Source of the DNA: Microbacterium jejuense
GTDB lineage: Bacteria > Actinomycetota > Actinomycetes > Actinomycetales > Microbacteriaceae
DNA length: 64,000 nucleotides
Assembly: GCF_019511665.1 (NCBI RefSeq)
Contig: NZ_JAEUAW010000012.1
Coordinates: 62,001-126,000, forward strand
Direction: 5' to 3'
In this document: one piece after another, positions 25,878-34,710 of the stretch
How the letters are laid out: every line of letters starts with the position of its first letter
Numbering within the stretch: the stretch's first letter is position 1
The notes under the pieces: model-generated
What the model was told of the DNA's origin: nothing
Seen by the model: only the letters and a program-made list of their open reading frames with translations
Database searches by the model: none
Translations under genes and position numbers: made by a program

Positions 25878-28550
25878 ATGCTCCGTACCGTTCCCTACGA
25901 CTTGACCGTCGACAGCGGCGGCGACGGCTTCCCCGTCACCGATGCCCATCCCCGCCTCAGCTGGAAAGACCCGACAGCCGGTAACGGGCAGACCCGGTAC
26001 ACCGTTGAAGCGACCGTCGACGGCCGGGCGCCGATGACTGCAGAGATCGCCGGACGTCGATTCGTCCCGTGGCCGTTCGGCGTGCTGCGCAGCGGCACCC
26101 GCGTCAGGTGGCGCGTTCGGCCGGCGACTCCCCACGCCGAGTGGTCCGAGGCCGCCGGATTCGAGGTGGGCCTGCTGGACGCGGATTGGCAGGCCGACTG
26201 GATCTCCCCCGTCGAAGATCCCGAGCTCGGATACGGCACGCGGCCGGCACACGTGCTGGAGGCATCGTTCTCGATGCCCGGCGGCATCGCGTCGGCCCGG
26301 TTGTACTCGACCGCACTCGGTGTCTACACGGCGCAGATCAACGGACAGCGTGTCGGCACGGACGAGCTCGCCCCGGGGTCGACCTCGTATGACCGGACAC
26401 TCTACGCGCAGGCGCACGATGTCACCGGCTTGCTTCACCCAGGTGAGAACCGGATCGCGGTCGAATTGTCCGACGGCTGGTATCGCGGGCAAGTCGGCGC
26501 CTTTCGGCTCCCGGCGGGGTGGGGCACCACCGTGGGGGCGCGCATCGAGCTCCACGTCCGCCTCGAGGACGGCAGCGAGCGCGTGGTCCGCAGCGGCGAA
26601 GACTGGACGACCTCGCCGTCATCGACGACGCGGGCCGACCTGATGGCCGGACAGACCGTCGACTTCGAGACGGCGACAGCCCGACCGCAGCCGGTGCGGG
26701 TCGGAGTCGTCGTCGACCCGCCGGCCATCTCGTGGTCGCCCGCCCCGCCTGTGCGAATGGTGGAGACCCGCTCTGCGGTCTCATCCACCCAGATCGCGGA
26801 CGGAGTGTGGGTGCTCGACTTCGGCCAGAACGCGTCCGGCTGGATCAGGATGACCGACCTCGGCCCGCGCGGCACCCGCACGGTCATCGACTACGGCGAG
26901 CACACGGATGCCGGGGGTGATTTGTCTACCAGTCACCTCGACTCCGAGCGCCCGGGCGAGGCACCACTTCCGTTCGTGCAGCAGGACGTCGTCATCTCGG
27001 GCGGCGGTGATGAGGAGTTCGAACCGCGACACACCGTCCACGGCTTCCAGTACGCGCGCGTGACGCGACAGGACGCACCACTGGACCCGACCACCGTCAC
27101 CATGCGAATCGTCCACACGGACCTCGTCCGGGTCGGCACATTCGACTGCAGCGACGAGGACTTGAACCGCCTGCACCAGATTGCCGAGTGGAGCTTCCGC
27201 GGCAACGCCGTCGACGTGCCCACAGACTGCCCGACGCGCGAGCGACTAGCGTGGACCGGCGACTACCAGGTGTTCGCGCCGACAGCGACGCGACTCTACG
27301 ACGTGCACGGCTTCAGCCGCAAATGGCTGCGATCGGTGCGTGACGACCAGCTGGACGACGGGCGCATCGCGAACTTCTCGCCCGACGGCAGACGCATCAA
27401 GCACCACCTCGACGACCAATTCGCCATGATGACCGGCTCCTCGGGATGGGGAGACGCGGTCGTCGCTGTGCCGTGGGAGCTCTATCGAGCATATGGAGAC
27501 CGCGAGGTCCTTGCCGAGAACTACGAGGCGATGGCCCGCTGGGTCGAGTGGGCCCTCGAGGCGGCCCGGACGAATCGCCACCACACCCGGCTGCAGGCCT
27601 CGCCCGAGCCGGAGACGTTCGAACAGTATCTCTGGGACGGCACCTTCCACTGGGGCGAGTGGACCGAGCCGAAGCAACGTGACGCCGAGGGAAACCCCGT
27701 CGATCCGATCAAGCACAACCCGATGGCCTGGTTCATGGCAGACAAGGGCGAGGTCGGCACGGCGTACCTCTATCGTTCGACGGCGACCCTCGCCCAGATC
27801 GCAGAGATCCTGGGACGCGAATCGGATGCCGCAACGTACGCCGCAACGGCCAGCCGTGTCGCGGACGCATGGTGCGCCGCCTACCTGAAGAACGACGGCA
27901 CGACCGCAGCCGACACACAGGCCGCGTACGTGCGGGCCCTGGCCTTCGGCCTCATCCCTGACAGGCTGCGCCGCGCGGCTGTGGAGCGGCTCGTCGAGCT
28001 GATCCGGGCGAACGACACGCACCTGGCTACAGGGTTCCTCGCCACGGGCGATCTGCTCCCCGTGCTCGCCGATGCCGGCCGAGCCGACGTCGCGTACGAA
28101 CTGCTCGGCCGCCGCACCGCACCGTCGTGGTTGTACATGGTCGACCGCGGCGCGACGACCATCTGGGAGGACTGGGAGGGCATCGACGAGAACGGCGTCG
28201 CCCACGACTCCCTCAACCACTACAGCAAGGGCGCCGTCATCCGCTTCCTCCACACCCACACGCTCGGACTTCGCCAGGATCCGGATTCGATCGCCTGGGA
28301 GAAGGTCACGATCGCGCCGGTACCCGCCCCGGGGATGGCCTGGGCCCGGGGAACGCACAACGGCCCACAGGGCGAGATCGCCGTGGAGTGGCGGATCGAA
28401 GGCGATAGCATCCGGATCACCGCTGACATCCCTGCAGGGACCGCCGCGCGGATCATCTTCCCCGACGGCACCGTGGCTTCAGCGGGGCACGGGCGATTCG
28501 ACCAGACCGCCGGGCTGCCGGCATCCACTTCCGCCGTCACCGCCCGGTGA
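25878..28550 (+). CDS. alpha-L-rhamnosidase (GH78)
   Basis: 890 residues. The order of parts matches GH78: an N-terminal fibronectin-like domain, the Bac_rhamnosid N domain (SARLYSTALGVYTAQINGQR near 138-157), a concanavalin-like domain with VLDFGQNASGWIR, then the (alpha/alpha)6 catalytic barrel. The barrel carries DCPTRERLAWTGD (about 450-463), with the acidic residues used in catalysis and substrate binding, and NHYSKGAVIRFL near the end. There is no signal peptide, so it acts in the cytoplasm, cutting terminal L-rhamnose from imported glycosides. It starts 20 bases after the MFS stop, and its own stop overlaps a GTG just ahead of the GH1 gene. Confidence 0.93.
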   Translation: MLRTVPYDLTVDSGGDGFPVTDAHPRLSWKDPTAGNGQTRYTVEATVDGRAPMTAEIAGRRFVPWPFGVLRSGTRVRWRVRPATPHAEWSEAAGFEVGLLDADWQADWISPVEDPELGYGTRPAHVLEASFSMPGGIASARLYSTALGVYTAQINGQRVGTDELAPGSTSYDRTLYAQAHDVTGLLHPGENRIAVELSDGWYRGQVGAFRLPAGWGTTVGARIELHVRLEDGSERVVRSGEDWTTSPSSTTRADLMAGQTVDFETATARPQPVRVGVVVDPPAISWSPAPPVRMVETRSAVSSTQIADGVWVLDFGQNASGWIRMTDLGPRGTRTVIDYGEHTDAGGDLSTSHLDSERPGEAPLPFVQQDVVISGGGDEEFEPRHTVHGFQYARVTRQDAPLDPTTVTMRIVHTDLVRVGTFDCSDEDLNRLHQIAEWSFRGNAVDVPTDCPTRERLAWTGDYQVFAPTATRLYDVHGFSRKWLRSVRDDQLDDGRIANFSPDGRRIKHHLDDQFAMMTGSSGWGDAVVAVPWELYRAYGDREVLAENYEAMARWVEWALEAARTNRHHTRLQASPEPETFEQYLWDGTFHWGEWTEPKQRDAEGNPVDPIKHNPMAWFMADKGEVGTAYLYRSTATLAQIAEILGRESDAATYAATASRVADAWCAAYLKNDGTTAADTQAAYVRALAFGLIPDRLRRAAVERLVELIRANDTHLATGFLATGDLLPVLADAGRADVAYELLGRRTAPSWLYMVDRGATTIWEDWEGIDENGVAHDSLNHYSKGAVIRFLHTHTLGLRQDPDSIAWEKVTIAPVPAPGMAWARGTHNGPQGEIAVEWRIEGDSIRITADIPAGTAARIIFPDGTVASAGHGRFDQTAGLPASTSAVTAR

Positions 28551-28588
28551 CGCGCATCCTCCGCATCGACGCGAAAGAGAGAAACGAT

Positions 28589-29824
28589 ATGACCAGCTTT
28601 CCCGAAGGCTTCCTGTGGGGCGCCGCCACTGCCGGCCACCAGATCGAGGGCAACAACGTCAACAGCGACTGGTGGGCGCGCGAACAGATGATGCCCGGGA
28701 TGGAACTGTCGGGCGACGCCGTCGACAGCTACCACCGCTATCGCGAAGACATCCGACTGCTCGCGGATGCCGGCCTCACCTCGTACCGCTTCAGCCTGGA
28801 GTGGTCGCGCATCGAACCGGTGCGCGGCCACTTCTCGAAGGCCGAGCTGGCGCACTACCGCCGCATGATCGAGTTCTGCCTCGCCAATGGCGTCACCCCG
28901 GTTGTCACCCTGCAGCACTTCACGACCCCCCAGTGGTTCGCCGCGGGCGGCGGCTGGGACGGATCCGAAGCGCTGGAGCTGTTCTGCGCCTTCGTCGAGC
29001 AGGCATGCACGATCCTCGACGGCGTCGAATGGGTCGTGACCATGAACGAGCCGAACATGCAGGCTGCGATCATGACCGCGATGCGCCACCTGGCCGCCTC
29101 GGGCGGCGACTGGACCAGCCCGACCGTCGAAGCCGATGGCGACGACAAGAAGAAGCAGACCCACAGCGAGTTCCTCACCTACGCCGATCCCGAGATCGGA
29201 CGCCTGTTCACGCGGATCCACCACACCGCCCGCGAGATCGTCCGTGCACGCACGAACGCCAAGGTGGGGTGGACGATCGCCGCCGGCGCCCTCACCGCCG
29301 CCCCCGGCGGTGAGGAGAAGCTGCGCCAGATCCGCTACGGCAAGGAAGACGTCTACTGGGAGGGCAGCCGAGGGGACGACTTCGTCGGCGTCCAGGCCTA
29401 CTCCAGCCAGCAGGTCGACGCGAACGGTCTCATCCCGCACCCCGCGCACCCCGACAACACGCTCGTCGGCACCGCCTACCGGCCGGACTCGCTCGCGATG
29501 GCTGTGCGGCACGCCTGGGAGGTCAGCGACCACACGCCGATCCTTATCACCGAGAACGGCATCGCCACCGCCGACGACACGCAGCGGATCCGCTACACCG
29601 GAGAAGCGCTTCAGGGTCTGATCGGTGCGATCGCAGATGGCATCGACGTGCGCGGCTACCTGCACTGGTCGCTTCTGGACAACTTCGAGTGGGGTCACTG
29701 GGAGCCGACGTTCGGGCTCATCGCCGTCGACCGCGACACGTTCGCCCGCACACCGAAGCCGAGCCTCGCGTGGCTCGGCGACGTTGCTCAGCGCAACGCA
29801 CTCGCGGCGGAGGTGCCGGCGTGA
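28589..29824 (+). CDS. GH1 beta-glucosidase
   Basis: 411 residues. I prefer the ATG at 28589 because it yields the standard GH1 opening FPEGFLWGAATAGHQIEG; a GTG at 28547 overlapping the previous stop is possible. The acid/base Glu is in TMNEPNM (E154) and the nucleophile in LITENG (near residue 322). The protein is slightly shorter than the usual 440-470. It lacks a signal peptide. Following GH78 in the same operon, it likely releases beta-linked glucose after rhamnose is removed, as needed for rutinosides or neohesperidosides. Confidence 0.92.
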   Translation: MTSFPEGFLWGAATAGHQIEGNNVNSDWWAREQMMPGMELSGDAVDSYHRYREDIRLLADAGLTSYRFSLEWSRIEPVRGHFSKAELAHYRRMIEFCLANGVTPVVTLQHFTTPQWFAAGGGWDGSEALELFCAFVEQACTILDGVEWVVTMNEPNMQAAIMTAMRHLAASGGDWTSPTVEADGDDKKKQTHSEFLTYADPEIGRLFTRIHHTAREIVRARTNAKVGWTIAAGALTAAPGGEEKLRQIRYGKEDVYWEGSRGDDFVGVQAYSSQQVDANGLIPHPAHPDNTLVGTAYRPDSLAMAVRHAWEVSDHTPILITENGIATADDTQRIRYTGEALQGLIGAIADGIDVRGYLHWSLLDNFEWGHWEPTFGLIAVDRDTFARTPKPSLAWLGDVAQRNALAAEVPA

Positions 29825-30651
29825 GCTTCCCCTTCCCCGACGTCTCCACCCGCTCGCTGGCCGACCTGCTCTCACTCCGTGGCCGACGAGCGGTCGTCAC
29901 GGGCGCTGCCCAAGGGCTGGGCAAGGCCATCGCGGCCCGCGTGGCCGAAGCAGGCGCCGACCTGCTGCTCATCGACCTCAACGAGGACGCGGCGCGCGCC
30001 GCTGCCTCCGAGCTCTCCGCCCGCTACGGCGTTCGTGTGGTGAGCACCCGCGCAGATGTCAGCGACACCGCGTCTGTCGCCGCCGCGGCCGACCTCGCGG
30101 TCGCCGAGCTCGGCGGGATCGACATCTGGGTCAACAACGCGGGGATCTTCCCGAACGCGCCGGTAACCATGATGCCCGACGAGATGTGGGACGCGACCTT
30201 CGCGGTGAACGCGCGTGGAGTGTTCCTGGGAGCGCGCGAAGCCGCACGCCGGATGTCGGGCGATGCCGGCGGCGTCATCGTGAACATCATCTCCACCGCC
30301 GGTGTGCAGGTGGCGTTCCCCGGGATGGTGGCGTACGTGGGGTCGAAGCATGCTGCGCTCGGCATGACGAAGGCGCTCGCCGTGGACCTCGCCCCGCGCG
30401 GAATCCGCGTGCTCGGTGTCGCCCCCAGCTTCGTGCCCACCGAGGGCAACATCGCCGCGGCGAAGGCCGGTGCCGAAGCCGCTGCGGCCGCCGGAATCGA
30501 GATGCCTCCCCTCGAGGTCATGAACACCAGCCTGATCGGCCGCGTGGGCGCTCCCGACGACATCGCACGGGTCGTGCTCTTCGCAGCGAGCGACCTCTCG
30601 ATGATCATGACGGGCAGCACGCTCCTCGCAGACGCCGGCGAGACACTCTGA
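29821..30651 (+). CDS. short-chain dehydrogenase/reductase in the rhamnoside operon
   Basis: 276 residues; the GTG overlaps the GH1 stop (GTGA). Classical SDR features: TGAAQGLG cofactor loop (about 27-34), D at the end of beta-2 (LLLIDLNEDAA), favouring NAD(H), NNAG at about 103-106, the catalytic Ser in NIISTAG, and YVGSK with the catalytic Tyr and Lys (about 174-178). It may oxidise a released sugar (for example L-rhamnose 1-dehydrogenase of the non-phosphorylative route) or act on a keto-glycoside. The sequence does not decide between these. The lactonase, dehydratase and aldolase of that route are not nearby. Confidence 0.88.
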   Translation: MSFPFPDVSTRSLADLLSLRGRRAVVTGAAQGLGKAIAARVAEAGADLLLIDLNEDAARAAASELSARYGVRVVSTRADVSDTASVAAAADLAVAELGGIDIWVNNAGIFPNAPVTMMPDEMWDATFAVNARGVFLGAREAARRMSGDAGGVIVNIISTAGVQVAFPGMVAYVGSKHAALGMTKALAVDLAPRGIRVLGVAPSFVPTEGNIAAAKAGAEAAAAAGIEMPPLEVMNTSLIGRVGAPDDIARVVLFAASDLSMIMTGSTLLADAGETL

Positions 30652-30656
30652 GCTCG

Positions 30657-31532
30657 ATGAGTCCCGGTGTCCCGCAGCGACCGCTGCGGGCGATCCAGCA
30701 GATACAGATCGGGACGGTCGCGAATACCGAGGACCAGGCGCGAGACACCCTCTCGCGCCTGGTCTCGGCCGGGTTTGAGGCGATCGAGCTCAACGGCTTC
30801 ATGACCCGACCGACACCACTGTTGGTACGGGCGCTCACGCGTTTCGCGGGCATGCCCGTCGGGAGCGGTGGCCGCTTGGAGTGGCCACGTCTGATCGCGG
30901 AGTCCGGCTTGTCGGTGGCTGCACTGCACGAGGATCTCGGAGCGATCGAGTCCGACCCGGGCACGGTGGTGGTGCGAGCCGACGTGCTCGGCACCGGCAA
31001 CATCGTCGTGACCGGCATGCATCGCTTCGACTACGGAGACGAAGCCAGCGTTGAACGGCTCGCCCGACGACTCGATGCCGCCGGCCGACTGCTCGCCGGT
31101 GACGGCATCCGTCTCCACTACCACAACCACACCGCCGAGTTTCGTCGACCAATGTCTGGTCGCACCGCGTTCGAGACGCTCGTCGACCAGACGGATCCCG
31201 CGGTGCTGGGATTCGAGCTGGACTGCTTCTGGGCGGCCACGGCAGGCGTTGATCTGCTCGCGCTGCTCGACAAGATGGGTGAGCGCATCCGCCTTCTTCA
31301 CATCACCGATCGCGGCTCGCGCCTCACGGGGCCGACGATGACGCCGATCGTGAAAGTCGACACCGTGGAGCTCGGGGCGGGGAACATGCCCGTCGACGCG
31401 ATCATCGCCTGGGCGACCGCTCAGCGCGTCGAAGCGGTGATCCTGGAAACGCACAAAAACTGGATCGACGGCTCTCCGCTGCGCAGCGCCGAGGTGAGCG
31501 CTGTCGCCCTGCGGCGTCTGCTGCCGTCGTGA
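30657..31532 (+). CDS. sugar phosphate isomerase/epimerase-like TIM-barrel protein
   Basis: 291 residues from the ATG at 30657, six bases after the SDR stop. It has the xylose-isomerase-like barrel of the AP_endonuc_2 family: GFEAIELNGF strand, LHYHNHTAEF with metal ligands (about 160-169), FELDCFWAATAG near 195, HITDRG near 222, and an ILETHKNW ending with the last Glu ligand. Family members epimerise sugars, act on inositol intermediates, or deglycosylate 3-keto-glycosides. As the fifth gene of the TetR-controlled operon it probably finishes conversion of a sugar produced by GH78/GH1. Exact chemistry unknown. Confidence 0.85.
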   Translation: MSPGVPQRPLRAIQQIQIGTVANTEDQARDTLSRLVSAGFEAIELNGFMTRPTPLLVRALTRFAGMPVGSGGRLEWPRLIAESGLSVAALHEDLGAIESDPGTVVVRADVLGTGNIVVTGMHRFDYGDEASVERLARRLDAAGRLLAGDGIRLHYHNHTAEFRRPMSGRTAFETLVDQTDPAVLGFELDCFWAATAGVDLLALLDKMGERIRLLHITDRGSRLTGPTMTPIVKVDTVELGAGNMPVDAIIAWATAQRVEAVILETHKNWIDGSPLRSAEVSAVALRRLLPS

Positions 31533-31670
31533 TCTCCTGTCATCGCGCCTCGACTGGCCTCCGACGACGCGGCAACGGCGACGGCTTCGACGCGGCTGAT
31601 GTCACCGCTGTCCGTCCGGATCGACGGACCGGTGAGCGTCCGCCTGATCCGTACTGCTGGTGACGATCTG

Positions 31671-31704
31671 GTTCTATTTCGCGCCGATGGCGGCGTCCTA
31701 GCAT
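31671..31704 (+). promoter_or_regulatory. promoter with GTTCTAT box, 21-bp spacer, TAGCAT
   Basis: GTTCTAT at 31671-31677 and a TAGCAT -10 box at 31699-31704 precede the MFS gene at 31782. The same box and the same 21-bp gap occur at 34630-34663 before the GH2 gene. A candidate binding site for the AraC-type protein encoded between them. Confidence 0.5.
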
Positions 31705-31781
31705 TGCGGTCGCCTCAGGCAGTTCGCGGCGCATCACCGCCGGTGCGCAGCCGTGAGACGATCCCCGAAGGAGTGGACGCA

Positions 31782-33299
31782 ATGGCGCGTAACCAGAAGA
31801 CAACAGCCAGCGAAGCGGACGGCGTGTCATACCGTCGAGCCCGCACGTGGGAGATCGCGTTCTCTCAGCTGAACAACGGGTCCGCGATGATCTTCTACGT
31901 CCTCGTAGGACTCATGAGCTATCTGCAGAACGCCGGATACGGCATCGCTGTCGCGGTGGCAGGCATCATCCTCACTGTTACGCGGGTCTTCGACGGAGTC
32001 ATCGACCCCGTTCTCGGACTGATCATCGAGAAAGTGAACCTCCCGTTCGGGAAGCTCCGCTTCTTCATGCTCGGCGGGTGGGCCGTGAGGTCGGTCGCGA
32101 TCCTCGCGTTGTTCGTATGGGGGTCAGGCGCCGGGCTCGGCGTGTGGTTCTTCATCGCCTTCTACCTCGTGTACATCATCGGATCGTCCATGAACGACAT
32201 CGCCGGGCAGATGTCGGGACCCGTGCTTACGAACGACCCGCGGCAGCGGCCGACGGTGCAGGTGTGGGCCACCACGTACGCCTACCTGATCCCATCGATG
32301 TTCACGATCATCTCGACGGTGGTCTTCCTGCCCCGCCACGGCAACGAGTTCACGATCGGGATGCTGAGCGAGACGGCCGTCACCTACGTTGCATGCTCAT
32401 TCGTGCTTCAGATCCTCGCGTGCATAGGGGTCGCCCGGGTCGACAAGCCGGCAAGCTTCGCCCACCTCACCGACGACCGCGCCGCAGCTGCGGACACGCG
32501 TGCCAAGGTCGATGTCACGGTGCGCGACATGTGGAACGTACTCGCGCACAATGGGCCGTTCCAGCGGTACCTGATCAGCGGCGCCTCAGACAAGCTCGCA
32601 CAGGTGGTGAAATCGCAGGCTGTGATCGGCACTCTGATGTGGGGAATCCTGCTGGGCAACATGCAGCTCGGAACGATCCTCAGCTTGGTCGCGATCCTTC
32701 CCGGAATCGTGTTCGCGATCTTCGGCGCGCGCTACACGGGCAAGCACGGGTCGAAGTCGGCGACGGTCACCTGGACCTGGATCTGCCTGATCCTCGCCGC
32801 GCTCATGGCAGTGTTCTGCCTCGTCGTCGATCTGCGGTCTGTGCTCGACAACATCGCGCTCACGATCGCGTTCTTCCTGGTGTACCTACTGCTCAACGGA
32901 GCCTCGATGGTCGTGACCGTCGCCAACGGTGCGATGCGGGCGGACGTCATCGACTACGAGATGGACCGTTCGGGCAAGTTCCTGCCGGCCACGGTGACCG
33001 CGACGTACAACATCGTCGACCAGATCATCTCGTCTCTCGGTTCCACCCTCGCACTCGGTGCCGTGGCGCTGATCGGGTTCACGACGGTCATGCCCCAGCC
33101 CACCGACAGCCCGAACACGGCGATCCTCCTGATGACAGTGGTGCTGTTCTTCGGCCTGCCGATTCTCGGCTGGGTCTGCACGCTCGTGGCCATGAAGGGC
33201 TACAAGCTGACCCGCGTGGAGATGATCGACGTGCAGAAGCGCGTGGCAGCACGCAAGACCGCCTCGGCGGAGGCGGAACCGGCTGGGTCGTTCTCTTAG
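31782..33299 (+). CDS. GPH-family sugar:cation symporter
   Basis: 505 residues; the ATG at 31782 lies eight bases after GAAGGAG. Eleven to twelve hydrophobic segments are visible. TRVFDGVIDPVLGLIIEKVNLPFGKLRFFML (about 69-100) holds the conserved D-x-x-x-D-P signature of glycoside-pentoside-hexuronide transporters such as MelB, XynB and LacS. A C-terminal cytoplasmic tail of about 30 residues follows the last helix. Neighbouring GH2 and AraC genes point to a galactoside or related oligosaccharide. It has its own promoter and is separated by 249 bases from the isomerase gene. Confidence 0.9.
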   Translation: MARNQKTTASEADGVSYRRARTWEIAFSQLNNGSAMIFYVLVGLMSYLQNAGYGIAVAVAGIILTVTRVFDGVIDPVLGLIIEKVNLPFGKLRFFMLGGWAVRSVAILALFVWGSGAGLGVWFFIAFYLVYIIGSSMNDIAGQMSGPVLTNDPRQRPTVQVWATTYAYLIPSMFTIISTVVFLPRHGNEFTIGMLSETAVTYVACSFVLQILACIGVARVDKPASFAHLTDDRAAAADTRAKVDVTVRDMWNVLAHNGPFQRYLISGASDKLAQVVKSQAVIGTLMWGILLGNMQLGTILSLVAILPGIVFAIFGARYTGKHGSKSATVTWTWICLILAALMAVFCLVVDLRSVLDNIALTIAFFLVYLLLNGASMVVTVANGAMRADVIDYEMDRSGKFLPATVTATYNIVDQIISSLGSTLALGAVALIGFTTVMPQPTDSPNTAILLMTVVLFFGLPILGWVCTLVAMKGYKLTRVEMIDVQKRVAARKTASAEAEPAGSFS

Positions 33300-33352
33300 T
33301 TCTGACCGGGCCCCCCAGGTGATCGTGCGCGATGCGCGGGAACGTGCGGCCG

Positions 33353-34567
33353 CTACCGCGTATGTGCGTCGCGATACGCCGTGGGGGTCACTCCGTACTC
33401 GCCTCGGAAGACCTTCACGAAATAGTTGGCATCGTCGTAGCCGACGAACACTGCGATGTCCTTCACGCTCTGCGAGGTCGTGGCGAGCAGTCGAGCCGCG
33501 CGTTCTGCGCGCCGGTGCGCGACGTAGCCCGCGACCGTCGTCCCCGTCGCCTCCTTGAACCGTCGAGCGATGGTGGACGTCGACACCCCGAGCCGCTCGG
33601 CAAGCTCCGCGGTCGACACATCACGAGTGAGGTGCAGGTCGATCTCATCCGTGACGCGCCTCACCAGCGGTGGAAGGCTGCGCTGCTGATGTCGTCGCAC
33701 GTTCTGGCAGAAGTCGGTCACCATCTGTCCGGTGAAGCCGATCGTTCGCTGGGGGTCGACGGTGTGGCCGACTCGATGAAGGCGCTGCGCGTATTGCTGC
33801 GAGATAGCGTCGATCGTCACCGCGGGGAGCCCTCCGCGCTGCGCAGCGACACGAGCCATGATGCGCAGGATCGTGGTGCCGAGGAAGGGGGTGTTCAGAT
33901 AACTGATGGTCTGAGGCATCCCCGCCAGCCTCTGCAAGGCGGTCAGAGCCTGCTCGGTGGATCCGTCGGCCACGGCATCCATGAAGTCCGCTTCGAGACG
34001 GTAGCGCTCTTCGATCACCGTTGTGGAGGCGGACTGAGGAAGCTCTCCGAAGCCGGGGACGATGCTGCCACCCTCCGCCTTGATGTGAAGGAGAGTGCCC
34101 ATTGCGTCCTCGGTTCCGGCAGCGGTCAGCAATGCCGCCGCGCTCCTATGGACGTGCTCGGGGTCCAGGATCGGATAGCGGGTGCGGTACAGCTTGTACT
34201 GGGACAGCTGGGACGACGGGATGCCGAGCGTCCTCAGCACTTCCTCGGCGGCACCGGGATAGAGGGGTTCGTGGGTGTACGGCCCGATGACGAGCAGGTA
34301 TGCGTCCCACCGGGTGAGCGTCACCGCCATCCCGAGCGGCTCTTCGACTTCATGGACGACCTGCGTCGGCATGTCGCGGACGAACTCCCGCAATGCGGAT
34401 GCGGTGAATGCAGGCTGAAGCTGTGAGCTCAGGCAGTGGTCATGCTGGAAGGTTGCGAGCGCGGCAGGCACATCCGTGGTGAGCGTCACAGGGCAGCTCA
34501 GTACTTGGCTGAGCGCGCTGACGACCGCGGTGAGTACGCGGTCATGGTCTGCGGATGCGGTCGACAT
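33353..34567 (-). CDS. AraC-family regulator with PocR-like sensor region
   Basis: 404 residues from the ATG at 34567, behind GAAGGA. The C-terminal 100 residues are a double HTH: STAELAERLGVSTSTIARRFKEATG (first) and KDIAVFVGYDDANYFVKVFRGEYGVTPTAYR (second, with the conserved GY-D--YF--FK pattern). The first 200 residues resemble a PocR/GAF-like ligand domain (SCPVTLTTD, HDHCLSS). It is convergent with the GPH transporter and divergent from GH2; both of those promoters share a GTTCTAT box, so it is the probable activator of both. Confidence 0.9.
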   Translation of the reverse strand: MSTASADHDRVLTAVVSALSQVLSCPVTLTTDVPAALATFQHDHCLSSQLQPAFTASALREFVRDMPTQVVHEVEEPLGMAVTLTRWDAYLLVIGPYTHEPLYPGAAEEVLRTLGIPSSQLSQYKLYRTRYPILDPEHVHRSAAALLTAAGTEDAMGTLLHIKAEGGSIVPGFGELPQSASTTVIEERYRLEADFMDAVADGSTEQALTALQRLAGMPQTISYLNTPFLGTTILRIMARVAAQRGGLPAVTIDAISQQYAQRLHRVGHTVDPQRTIGFTGQMVTDFCQNVRRHQQRSLPPLVRRVTDEIDLHLTRDVSTAELAERLGVSTSTIARRFKEATGTTVAGYVAHRRAERAARLLATTSQSVKDIAVFVGYDDANYFVKVFRGEYGVTPTAYRDAHTR

Positions 34568-34629
34568 CGTCGTCGTCCTTCGTTCCTTCCGCGGCGCGCT
34601 GCCGCATGATTGCTGTTCGTGCGTGACCA

Positions 34630-34663
34630 GTTCTATCACCGTCTGCCGTGCGATCCGTAGCGT
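34630..34663 (+). promoter_or_regulatory. promoter with GTTCTAT box, 21-bp spacer, TAGCGT
   Basis: GTTCTAT at 34630-34636 and TAGCGT at 34658-34663, the same arrangement as 31671-31704. It precedes the GH2 gene and lies between it and the AraC gene. Confidence 0.5.
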
Positions 34664-34710
34664 GGGCGTGCCTCGGAACGTCCCGAGGATGTGCGCCGAA
34701 GGAGACCACG

